In this document: in pieces, positions 48,502-55,768 of the stretch
How positions within the stretch are numbered: position 1 is the first letter of the stretch
Layout of the letters: every line of letters begins with the position of its first letter
Assembly: GCF_008705135.1 (NCBI RefSeq)
Contig: NZ_CP023694.1
Location: 8,035,001 to 8,099,000 of the forward strand
Length of the DNA stretch: 64,000 bases
Reading direction: 5' to 3'
From: Streptomyces coeruleorubidus
GTDB taxonomy: Bacteria; Actinomycetota; Actinomycetes; Streptomycetales; Streptomycetaceae
Notes under the pieces: generated by a model
Told to the model about the DNA's origin: nothing
Database searches by the model: none
Seen by the model: only the letters and a program-made list of their open reading frames with translations
Position numbers and translations under genes: made by a program

Positions 48502-50577
48502 ATGCTGGACATCTCCGAAGACGGTCGTACCTGGGTCCTCTCGGGGCCGGCCAGTAGCTACGCCGTTCACGTCACCGACCGCGACGAGCTGCTGCACCTG
48601 CACTGGGGCCCCCGGATCGGCCTCGCCGACGCCGAGGCCCTCGCCGTCCGGCCGCTGCCGGACTACTGGCCCTTCGAGTCCCCGCTCGACGGGCGCGAGG
48701 AGTACCCGGTCGAGGGCGGCCCCCGTTTCGCCCGGCCCGCCCTGTCCGTCCGCACCCCGGAGCGGCGCGGCACCGAGTGGACCTACGAGGGGCATGACAC
48801 CGGGGACGGCGAGCTGCGGCTGCGCTTCCGCGACGGTGACCTGACCATCAGGCTGCACTACCGGATGCGCTCCTCGGCGGACGTGGTCGAGCGCTGGGTG
48901 ACCCTCGACAACCGCGGGCCGTCCGTCGAGGTGCTGCGCGCCGACTCCGCCACCTGGACCCTGCCCGACCGCGACACCTGGCGGCTGTCCCAGCTGCACG
49001 GCCGCTGGGGCGCCGAGTCCCGGCTGGAGCGCTCAGCCCTCACCCACGGCGAGAAGGTCATCGGCAGCCGCCGCGGCCACACCGGTCACCAGCACCTGCC
49101 GTGGGTCGCGCTCGACACCGACGCGACGGAGGAGAGCGGCGAGGTCTACGGATGCGCCCTGGGCTGGTCCGGGTCCTGGCGGATCGCCGTGGCCCAGCTC
49201 CCGGACGCGCGCGTGCAGATCACCGGCGGGGCCGGGTACGACGACTCGGGCCTGCTGATGCTCGCCGCGGGGGAGTCGTACACGACTCCCGTCTTCGCCG
49301 GGCTCTGGAGCGACGGCGGTTTCGGCGGGGCGAGCCGCGCCTGGCACGCCTACCAGCGGGCGTACGTGATCCCCGACGCCGACCGGGACCGGCCGGTGCT
49401 CTTCAACTCCTGGGAGGCCACCGAATTCGACATCTCCGAGGAGCAGCAGCGGGCGCTCGCCGAGCGGGCCGCCGCCATGGGCGTCGAGCTGTTCGTGGTG
49501 GACGACGGCTGGTTCGGGGCGCGTACGAGTGACCGGGCCGGGCTCGGTGACTGGACCCCCAACCCGGACCGTTTCCCGGGCGGCCTCAAGCCCCTCGCCG
49601 ACCACGTGCACGGCCTCGGCATGCAGTTCGGGATCTGGGTCGAACCGGAGATGGTCAACCCCGACAGCGACCTGTACCGCGCGCACCCGGACTGGGTGCA
49701 GTACCAACCGCGACGAAAGCGGACGGAGTTCCGCAATCAGCTCGTACTGAACCTGGCCCGCGAGGACGTTCAGGAGTACCTCTGGCAGCAGCTGGACGGG
49801 CTGCTCTCCAGTGCCCCGATCGACTACGTCAAGTGGGACTTCAACCGCTGCTTCACCGACGCCGGCTGGCCGGACGACCCCTACCCGCAGCGGCTGTGGG
49901 TCGACCACGTCCATGCCCTCTACGCGCTGCTGGACCGGCTGCGGGCCGCGCATCCCGGGGTGGCCTTCGAGTCCTGCTCGGGCGGCGGCGGCCGGATCGA
50001 CCTCGGTGTGCTGAGCCGCACGGACCAGGTGTGGACCTCGGACAACACCGACCCGCTCGACCGGCTCGCCATCCAGCACGGCTTCAGCCAGATCCATCCC
50101 GCCCGGGTCATGGCCGCCTGGGTCACCGACAGTCCGAACGCCATGCTCAACCAGCGGGCCAGTTCCCTGCGGTTCCGGTTCGTCAGTGCCATGGCCGGGG
50201 TGCTCGGGGTCGGCGGCGATCTCACGAAGTGGACGGAGGAGGAACTCGCCGAGGCGCGGGACTGGGTGGCGCTCTACAAGGAGATCCGGCCCGTGGTGCA
50301 GCGTGGCGACCAGTACCGGCTGCGACCGCCGGAGGGCGGCCTGAGCGCCGTGCAGTACGCCCTCGGTGACGAGACCGTCGTCCTGGCCTGGCTCCAGGCG
50401 CAGCGCTACGGCGAGCCCGTACCGGCGCTCCGGCTGCGGGGCCTCGACCCCGCGGCATCGTACGAATGCCTCAAAACGGGAGAAGTTCACCGGGGTGCCG
50501 TACTGCTCCATCACGGGCTGCGGGTCGGTCTGCGCGGGGATCTGGACGCCGCCGTCGTCCGGCTTAAGCGTAAGTAG
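48502..50577 (+). CDS. GH36 alpha-galactosidase
   Basis: A 691-residue glycoside hydrolase releasing terminal alpha-galactose. After an N-terminal beta-sandwich, the catalytic barrel shows FNSWEATEFDI (~309), VVDDGWFGAR (~332), GIWVEPEMVNPDSDLYRAHPDW (~374), the nucleophile aspartate in YVKWDFNRCF (~443) and the acid/base aspartate in WTSDNTDPLDRL (~513). No signal peptide, so it is cytoplasmic and probably uses imported galactosides. ATG 48502 follows GAGGG. No transporter is adjacent, so its regulon is unclear. Confidence 0.95.
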   Translation: MLDISEDGRTWVLSGPASSYAVHVTDRDELLHLHWGPRIGLADAEALAVRPLPDYWPFESPLDGREEYPVEGGPRFARPALSVRTPERRGTEWTYEGHDTGDGELRLRFRDGDLTIRLHYRMRSSADVVERWVTLDNRGPSVEVLRADSATWTLPDRDTWRLSQLHGRWGAESRLERSALTHGEKVIGSRRGHTGHQHLPWVALDTDATEESGEVYGCALGWSGSWRIAVAQLPDARVQITGGAGYDDSGLLMLAAGESYTTPVFAGLWSDGGFGGASRAWHAYQRAYVIPDADRDRPVLFNSWEATEFDISEEQQRALAERAAAMGVELFVVDDGWFGARTSDRAGLGDWTPNPDRFPGGLKPLADHVHGLGMQFGIWVEPEMVNPDSDLYRAHPDWVQYQPRRKRTEFRNQLVLNLAREDVQEYLWQQLDGLLSSAPIDYVKWDFNRCFTDAGWPDDPYPQRLWVDHVHALYALLDRLRAAHPGVAFESCSGGGGRIDLGVLSRTDQVWTSDNTDPLDRLAIQHGFSQIHPARVMAAWVTDSPNAMLNQRASSLRFRFVSAMAGVLGVGGDLTKWTEEELAEARDWVALYKEIRPVVQRGDQYRLRPPEGGLSAVQYALGDETVVLAWLQAQRYGEPVPALRLRGLDPAASYECLKTGEVHRGAVLLHHGLRVGLRGDLDAAVVRLKRK

Positions 50578-50865
50578 CCGTTCTGTCCGAATAGAGAGTG
50601 CTTCGGTTATTTCGGCATAACGTGCCCCGATCGTAAAGGAGATGAGGTCGGGGTGCGTGAGCATCGTCATATTCGTGACGATGTGTTGTTGCCATGTGCA
50701 CGTAATCCTGGCGATATTCAGGGGAATTGAGGAAAGCCGGAGATCGCTAATCCACGCTCCGTCACGGAAAATGTGCCGGTGCGTCAAGAAAAACGCCGTC
50801 ACAGGCAACCGCGAACTTGTCCCTTTGCGTCTTGGTCGCTTACGTTCCACCCCAATCCGGACGGA
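50578..50865 (+). promoter_or_regulatory. promoter region upstream of the c-di-AMP riboswitch
   Basis: About 290 bp, noticeably richer in A/T than the rest of the window. It holds a perfect inverted repeat, CATCGTCA-N6-TGACGATG, at 50662-50683, a candidate operator. No gene is convincing here. I cannot name the -35 and -10. Confidence 0.45.
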
Positions 50866-51036
50866 CGCCTAATCCTGCCGCCGCCCGGAGCCCCACACAC
50901 TGACCCGACGTACGGCAGGAGCGGGGGACCCACAGGTAAGACGCCTGTTCCGGTTCCCGGAACGGCTTGGGGTTAAGCCGCGCCTCGGCGCGGCCGGGCA
51001 TCTCCAGCCCGAACCCGACAGCTCACCTCGCAGGCG
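50866..51036 (+). promoter_or_regulatory. ydaO/yuaA-type cyclic-di-AMP riboswitch
   Basis: Conserved elements appear in order. CGCCT (50866-50870) pairs with AGGCG (51032-51036) as P1, and CCTGCCG (50874-50880) pairs with CGGCAGG (50913-50919). These are followed by GGGGGACCCA, TTGGGGTTAAGC, GGGCATCTC and the hallmark CCGAACCCGACAGCTCACC. This is the ydaO-yuaA aptamer, which binds c-di-AMP and in Streptomyces commonly precedes cell-wall hydrolase genes. No clear intrinsic terminator follows, so the expression platform is not resolved. Confidence 0.93.
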
Positions 51037-51053
51037 ACGGAGAGGAATTCGCC

Positions 51054-51983
51054 ATGCCCGCGAAGGGTAAGCACCGCCGCCCGAAGACCCAGCGCTTCAC
51101 CCGCTCCATCGCCGTCGCCGGAACCGGTGGGGCCGCTCTCGCCCTTCCGCTCATGGGGGCCGCCGGCGCTCACGCCGCCACCCCGCAGTCGGCTGCGGAA
51201 AAGACCGTCCAGTCCGCTCCGGCCGCCGAGAAGAAGGCCGCCGAAAAGGCCACGGCCGCCCGCACGTACACCGTGCAGTCCGGTGACTACCTCGCGAAGA
51301 TCGCCGACGATCAGAACGTCGACGGGGGCTGGAAGAAGCTCTACTCGGACAACCGTGACGCCGTCGGCGACGACCCGTCGCTGATCCACCCGGGCCTGAA
51401 GCTGTCGATCGGCAAGAAGGCGGCGGCGGGCGAGTCCAAGCGCTCGTCCCCGTCCTCGCCGAAGAAGTCCTCGGCCTCCAAGTCCTCGGCTGCCAAGCCC
51501 TCGGCTCCCAAGTCGTCCGCCTCCGAGTCGTCCTCGAAGCCGGCCGCCGCCAAGCCGGCCGCCGCGACCTCCAGCGGCTACAGCGCCCCGGTGGACGGCG
51601 CCACCGTCGGCACCCCGTACCGGATGTCCGGCAGCATGTGGTCCAGCGGCTACCACACCGGTGTCGACTTCGTCGTCCCGACGGGCACCTCGCTCAAGGC
51701 CGTCGGCGCCGGCACGGTCGTCTCCGCCGGCTGGGGCGGCGCGTACGGCAACCAGGTCGTCCTCAAGCTGAACGACGGCAGCTACGCGCAGTACGCCCAC
51801 CTGTCCTCGCTCTCCGTCTCGGCGGGCCAGACCGTCAGCGGGGGACAGCAGGTCGGCCTCTCCGGTGCCACCGGCAACGTGACCGGACCGCACCTGCACT
51901 TCGAGATCCGCACCACGCCGGACTACGGCTCGGACGTGGACCCGGTCGCCTACCTGCGCTCGCACGGCGTCTCCGTCGGCTGA
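51054..51983 (+). CDS. secreted LysM and M23-family cell-wall peptidase
   Basis: A 309-residue exported protein. A basic leader and signal segment end near residue 41 (GAAGAHAA). One LysM domain (YTVQSGDYLAKIADDQNV, ~83-120) binds peptidoglycan. A Ser/Lys/Ala-rich linker follows, then an M23 zinc endopeptidase domain with YHTGVDFVVP (~201) and HLHFEIR (~281). It would cut peptide cross-links in the wall during growth or development. ATG 51054 follows GAGAGGA. The riboswitch upstream ties its expression to c-di-AMP. Confidence 0.94.
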   Translation: MPAKGKHRRPKTQRFTRSIAVAGTGGAALALPLMGAAGAHAATPQSAAEKTVQSAPAAEKKAAEKATAARTYTVQSGDYLAKIADDQNVDGGWKKLYSDNRDAVGDDPSLIHPGLKLSIGKKAAAGESKRSSPSSPKKSSASKSSAAKPSAPKSSASESSSKPAAAKPAAATSSGYSAPVDGATVGTPYRMSGSMWSSGYHTGVDFVVPTGTSLKAVGAGTVVSAGWGGAYGNQVVLKLNDGSYAQYAHLSSLSVSAGQTVSGGQQVGLSGATGNVTGPHLHFEIRTTPDYGSDVDPVAYLRSHGVSVG

Positions 51984-52019
51984 CCGACCGCACGACCACC
52001 CGCCTGACACGCAACCGTC

Positions 52020-52047
52020 GGCCGGACCCCGATCCCCGGGTCCGGCC
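52020..52047 (+). terminator. hairpin terminator after M23 gene
   Basis: A perfect 10-bp stem, GGCCGGACCC (52020-52029) with GGGTCCGGCC (52038-52047), around an 8-nt loop, 36 bp after the peptidase stop. Confidence 0.82.
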
Positions 52048-52136
52048 TTCGGCGTGTGCGGGCTTGCCGTGATCGGCCGGGCCCAAGGGATCGACAGCGG
52101 GCGGCAGTTGGGACACAGTGATCCAGTCCGGAGCGC

Positions 52137-52144
52137 AAGCGCTT
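52137..52144. promoter_or_regulatory. possible LacI-type half-palindromic operator AAGCGCTT
   Basis: AAGCGCTT is an 8-bp palindrome 40 bp before the secreted DUF6250-type gene. Many LacI-family regulators of Streptomyces bind sites centred on such a core. Too short to be sure. Confidence 0.3.
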
Positions 52145-52184
52145 TCTAGAGCCTTCCAGGCGGATCACCGAGGAGACGTGTCCC

Positions 52185-52901
52185 GTGCCGACCACTCGCA
52201 GAGCGTTCGCAGCCCTGACCGCCGGAGCCGCCCTGGCGGCCCTCGCCCCGACGGGTGCCGCCCACGCCGCGCCCCGGAACCGCCGCCTCATCGCCCACGA
52301 CGACTTCTGTCACGGCCTCTCCCAGTGGGCGGCCGAACTCCAGGACGGCGGGACCGTGACCGCCTCTCGCGGCGTCCTGGAGATCGACGTGCCGAGCGGG
52401 GCGACCGTGTGGTTCAGGCGGCGGCTCGACGGGCCGTTCGTCCTCGAGTACACCGCCACGCCGGTTTCCGAGGGCGGGGTCAACGACCGTGTCTCGGACC
52501 TCAACAACTTCTGGAACGCGACCGACGTCCGCTCCCCGGGTGATCTCTTCGCCACGCCGCGCGGTGGGGCGCTGGAGGAGTACGACCACCTGACGACGTA
52601 CTACGCGGGCTATGGCGCGAACTACAACACCACGACACGGCTGCGGCGGTACGTCGGCGAGCCCGGCGTGCGGCCCTTGGTCTACGACTACTCCGAGCCG
52701 CTGCTGGTCCCCAACGAGCCCCACCGGGTCCGGATCGTCTCCGACGGCTCGACGGTGAGGTGGTGGAACAACGGGCGCCTCGTCTTCGACTACACGGACC
52801 CGCAGCCGTACACCGGCGGGCACTTCGCCTTCCGGACCGTGTGGAGCCACTTCCGGATCACGGGCTTCCGGGTATGGCGACTGACCCCCCAACATCGCTG
52901 A
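52185..52901 (+). CDS. secreted DUF6250-type protein
   Basis: A 238-residue exported protein. The twin-arginine-like leader begins MPTTRRAFAALTAGAALAAL and ends near residue 29. The mature part is a beta-sandwich-like domain rich in aromatic residues (TVWFRRRLDGPFVLEY, DRVSDLNNFWNATD, ALEEYDHLTTYYAGYGANYNTT). It matches what I remember of DUF6250, a domain found with pectate-lyase-like or other polysaccharide-acting enzymes. It may be a sugar-binding or lyase-like protein. GTG 52185 with GAGGAG about 10 nt upstream. A LacI-like site precedes it. Confidence 0.78.
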   Translation: MPTTRRAFAALTAGAALAALAPTGAAHAAPRNRRLIAHDDFCHGLSQWAAELQDGGTVTASRGVLEIDVPSGATVWFRRRLDGPFVLEYTATPVSEGGVNDRVSDLNNFWNATDVRSPGDLFATPRGGALEEYDHLTTYYAGYGANYNTTTRLRRYVGEPGVRPLVYDYSEPLLVPNEPHRVRIVSDGSTVRWWNNGRLVFDYTDPQPYTGGHFAFRTVWSHFRITGFRVWRLTPQHR

Positions 52902-52965
52902 CGGGTGACCTATTCCGGAGTTGGCGAACACTTGGGAAGTGGCTTATCTCACCGCCCGTCAACCC

Positions 52966-52994
52966 TTGCCTACGGTCGCGTAGGTCACATTAAA
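52966..52994 (+). promoter_or_regulatory. promoter with embedded inverted repeat CCTACG-N4-CGTAGG
   Basis: TTGCCT (52966-52971) and ATTAAA (52989-52994) are separated by 17 bp, a plausible -35/-10 pair. The perfect inverted repeat CCTACG-GTCG-CGTAGG (52969-52984) overlaps the -35 and spacer, where a TetR-type repressor would block polymerase. It lies 20 bp before the SGNH hydrolase start. Confidence 0.55.
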
Positions 52995-53013
52995 GGGTGA
53001 ATCATGAGCGGCT

Positions 53014-53832
53014 GTGGCAGACGATTCGAAGAGTGACAGCAGAGCAGTGATCGGGTCGTACGTGGCGGTGGGGGACAGCTTCACCGAGGGCGTCGGTGAT
53101 CCCGGCCCCGACGGGGCGTTCGTCGGCTGGGCCGACCGGTTCGCCGTCCTGCTCGCCGACCGCCGGCCCGAAGGCGACTTCCAGTACACCAACCTCGCGG
53201 TGCGCGGGAAGCTCCTCGACCAGATCGTGGCGGACCAGGTTCCGCGGGCCGTCGACATGGCCCCCGACCTCGTCTCGTTCTGCGCCGGGGGCAACGACAT
53301 CCTCCGGCCCGGAACCGACCCGGACGAGGTGGCCGAGCGGTTCGAGCGGGCCCTCGTGGGGCTCACCGCCGTGGCCGGCACGGTGATGGTGACGACCGGG
53401 TTCGACACCCGTGGGATGCCCGTGCTCAAGCACCTGCGCGGCAAGATCGCGACGTACAACGGGCATGTCCGGGCCATCGCCGACCGGTACGGCTGCCCCG
53501 TCCTCGACCTGTGGTCCCTGCGCAGCGTCCAGGACCGCAGGGCCTGGGACGCCGACCGGCTGCACCTGTCGCCCGAGGGGCACACGCGAGTGGCGCTCCG
53601 CGCGGGGCAGGTGCTCGGGCTGGAGGTTCCGGCCGACCCGGAGCAGCCGTGGCCGCCGTTGCCGGCGCGCGGGCCGCTCGAGGTCCGGCGGGACGATGTG
53701 CACTGGGCGCGGGAGTTCCTGGTGCCGTGGATCGGGCGGCGGTTGCGTGGGGAGTCGTCGGGGGATCACGTGACGGCGAAGGGTGCTCTGTCGCCGGAGG
53801 ACATCAGGATGCGGATCGCTTCGGTGGCGTGA
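53014..53832 (+). CDS. SGNH/GDSL-family hydrolase
   Basis: A 272-residue esterase or lipase-like enzyme without a signal peptide. Block I is YVAVGDSFTEGVGD (nucleophile serine near residue 22), block III is SFCAGGNDIL near 92, and block V has the Asp and His in DADRLHLSPEGH near 188. It hydrolyses an acyl ester; substrate unknown. GTG 53014 is the likely start, but the best ribosome site (AAAGGG) is better placed for ATG 53004, which opens an out-of-frame 10-codon leader overlapping this start. A palindrome-bearing promoter lies upstream. Confidence 0.9.
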   Translation: MADDSKSDSRAVIGSYVAVGDSFTEGVGDPGPDGAFVGWADRFAVLLADRRPEGDFQYTNLAVRGKLLDQIVADQVPRAVDMAPDLVSFCAGGNDILRPGTDPDEVAERFERALVGLTAVAGTVMVTTGFDTRGMPVLKHLRGKIATYNGHVRAIADRYGCPVLDLWSLRSVQDRRAWDADRLHLSPEGHTRVALRAGQVLGLEVPADPEQPWPPLPARGPLEVRRDDVHWAREFLVPWIGRRLRGESSGDHVTAKGALSPEDIRMRIASVA

Positions 53833-54359
53833 GGGGGCGGGCGTGCGCGTGCCTCCGGCGGTTGGGCGGGGTGCCTGCGGCGGCCTGTGCGGTTTCGGTG
53901 GGGGTGCGCGTAGCGCCTTCTCGCCGGTTGTGGGTCGGGGCCGCGTCGGGGGGTTTCCGTCCTCGGTACGGCGCGATGGGGTCGGACGACGACTGACTGT
54001 CCGTTGACGCCCAACCACTGCGCGGACACCCCTCCCCGACACGTCCCCTTCTCGCCGTAGGCGGGCGCGCACGCGTCCCGGGGCAAGGGCGGGGAGTTCG
54101 CTTCGAACCTGCGCGACGAGCAGGGGTGTTCGTCGACTTGCGGTTTGACTCGCTTACGAGCTGCAACTGCGTGCCAGAGCCGAAGGGCGGTCGGTCGCCT
54201 CGCACTTCTGAGGCGACGAGCACGCCGGGGATGCCCAACCACCCACCAGGTCCGAGGCTGATCACCGGCGTTTGCCGTGTGGCGGGTTCGTTGCCCCGTG
54301 ATGGCCCGGGGACGGATCAGAAGCCGCTTGGCGGGGCGGACCCGTGGGAGGGTGGCCGC
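53833..54359. other. 527-bp non-coding stretch, nothing assigned
   Basis: No reading frame here has a credible start and protein-like composition; the translations on both strands are Arg/Pro/Ser shadows. I see no hairpin terminator, tRNA or palindrome of note. It lies directly before a deletion scar, so it may be decayed sequence. Confidence 0.5.
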
Positions 54360-54611
54360 ATGGCCGACGAGGTGAGGTTCGACCCCGCTCTGTACCGGGG
54401 CACCGCGAGCTACTACGACCGCTTCCGTCTTCCCTACCCTGACGCGATGCTCGCCGACCTGGCCCGCCGCACGGCCCCCTCCGGGCGTGGACGCCTTCTG
54501 GACCTGGCCTGCGGCACCGGTCAGCTCGCTTTCCCGCTGCGCGACCGGTTCGCGGACGTGTGGGCCCGAAGTTCACCACCCTCCTCATGGGGCAGGGTCT
54601 GCCCAAGATGA
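54360..54611 (+). pseudogene. class I SAM methyltransferase, N-terminal fragment
   Basis: ATG 54360 opens an 83-codon frame. Its first ~63 residues (RFDPALYRGTASYYDRFRLPYPDAML, then GRLLDLACGTGQLAFPL) are the start of a Rossmann-fold methyltransferase, including the SAM-binding LDLACGTG motif. After RFADVWA the frame changes to RSSPPSSWGRV and stops, because the DNA there encodes a different protein in another frame. About two thirds of the enzyme is absent. The break near 54563 marks a deletion joining two genes. Confidence 0.82.
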
Positions 54612-55030
54612 TGTCCCGGGTGCTGACCTGCCTCTACACCACCGACGCGGGCAGCCTCACCGCGTCCGAACTCGTCCGGCACCTCCAGGTCAGCCCGGCG
54701 TCCGTCTCCAAAGCGGTCGCGTTCCTCGAAAGCCAGGGCCTCATCCGCAGGGAACGCGACGAGGGGCGCCGCGAGCGCTACGCCGTCGACGACGACGTCT
54801 TCTACCAGTCGATGATCGCCAGCGCCCGGTCCAGCGCCCAGCTCGCCGAGACCGCACGGCAGGGCGTCGGCGTCCTCGGCCCCGACACCCCGGCCGCCAC
54901 CCGCCTCGAGAACATCGCCCGCTTCGTCGACTTCGTCGCCGAGAGCCTCATCCGCGCCGCGGAGCAGGCCCGGGAGGTTCTCCACACCAAACCTGAGACG
55001 ACCTCAGGCGGCACCGGCGACCGCGCATAG
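54560..55030 (+). CDS. GbsR/MarR-type HTH regulator, N-terminally truncated
   Basis: A 156-codon frame. Its winged-helix domain is intact: GLPKMMSRVLTCLYTTDAGSLTASELVRHLQ, then VSPASVSKAVAFLESQGLIRRERDEGRRERY (~25-80), followed by a helical C-terminal region. Intact streptomycete relatives, as I remember them, have a further ~130-150 N-terminal residues with another HTH. Here the protein starts abruptly at KFTTLL, joined to a methyltransferase fragment. Apparent starts are GTG 54560 and an internal ATG 54587. It could still bind DNA if translated, but it is probably a remnant. Confidence 0.72.
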   Translation: MGPKFTTLLMGQGLPKMMSRVLTCLYTTDAGSLTASELVRHLQVSPASVSKAVAFLESQGLIRRERDEGRRERYAVDDDVFYQSMIASARSSAQLAETARQGVGVLGPDTPAATRLENIARFVDFVAESLIRAAEQAREVLHTKPETTSGGTGDRA

Positions 55031-55067
55031 AGAGGGGAGGGGCGGCAGCCCTGGATCGCCGGCCCGG

Positions 55068-55682
55068 TCAGGGCCGGGTCAAGGCCGCGGACTCCAGGCC
55101 GAGTTCGCGAGCCAGTGTTTCCTCGGCCCACTCCTGCGCCCGACTCCGTGGCAGCGCGCCCGCGTAGGACGTCAGCTGGACGGCGAGGCCGTCGAGGAAG
55201 GCGGTGAGGCGGAGGGCCGTGCCCTGCGGGTCGGGACAGTGGAACTCGCCCCCGGCCACGCCTTCCGCGATGACCTCGGCGAGGGCCGCCTTCCACTGCC
55301 TGTCGAGGTCCTGGGTGACCTCCCGCAGCGCGGGCTCGCGCAGTGCCGCCGCCCAGCCCTCGATCCACAGCGGCCAGCCCTTGGCCTGGCCTGTCGGGGC
55401 GTACCACCGTACGGCCGACCGCAGCCGGCGCAGTGCCGACGTACGGCGGCCGAGGAGCCTGCGCAGATGGGCGAGATCGGCCTCGGCCGCGTGCCGGAAC
55501 GCGGCGGCGACCAGCCTCTCCTTGGTCGAGAAGTGATAGAGCACCAGCGCGTTGCTCACACCCAGCGCCGAGGCCACGTCGGCGATCCTGACCGCCGTCA
55601 CACCCCGGGCCTCGATCTGCTCGACGGCGGCCCTCAGCAGTTCGCCGCGCCGTTCCGCCACGCTCAACCGGACTCTCGTCAC
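55068..55682 (-). CDS. TetR-family transcriptional regulator
   Basis: A 204-residue TetR regulator. The N-terminal HTH is RRGELLRAAVEQIEARGVTAVRIADVASALGVSNALVLYHFSTKERLV (residues ~11-60). The ligand-binding part resembles the BetI-like C-terminal domain (WPLWIEGWAAALREPALREV). GTG 55682 is the start. An 8-bp inverted repeat lies 11 bp upstream. It follows the amino-acid dehydrogenase gene in the same direction after 86 bp and may repress it. Confidence 0.9.
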   Translation of the reverse strand: MTRVRLSVAERRGELLRAAVEQIEARGVTAVRIADVASALGVSNALVLYHFSTKERLVAAAFRHAAEADLAHLRRLLGRRTSALRRLRSAVRWYAPTGQAKGWPLWIEGWAAALREPALREVTQDLDRQWKAALAEVIAEGVAGGEFHCPDPQGTALRLTAFLDGLAVQLTSYAGALPRSRAQEWAEETLARELGLESAALTRP

Positions 55683-55692
55683 GCCGTCACCC

Positions 55693-55725
55693 TACACACG
55701 CGCGTGCACCCGCTTGACGTGTGTA
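55693..55725. promoter_or_regulatory. inverted repeat TACACACG-N17-CGTGTGTA upstream of tetR
   Basis: Perfect 8-bp arms at 55693-55700 and 55718-55725. Read on the minus strand, GTCAAG and TGTAGG with a 16-bp spacer lie within it, a possible promoter for the TetR gene. The arrangement fits autoregulation. Confidence 0.4.
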
Positions 55726-55768
55726 TTCGGCCGGTCCGGCAAGGTGCCCGCGAGGGCCTCGCCGTCCG

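Noticed and set aside
53804..54265. Possible minus-strand gene in the gap before the deletion scar
   Set aside because: The translation is Arg/Pro/Ser/Thr-rich with no ribosome site and no recognisable motif.
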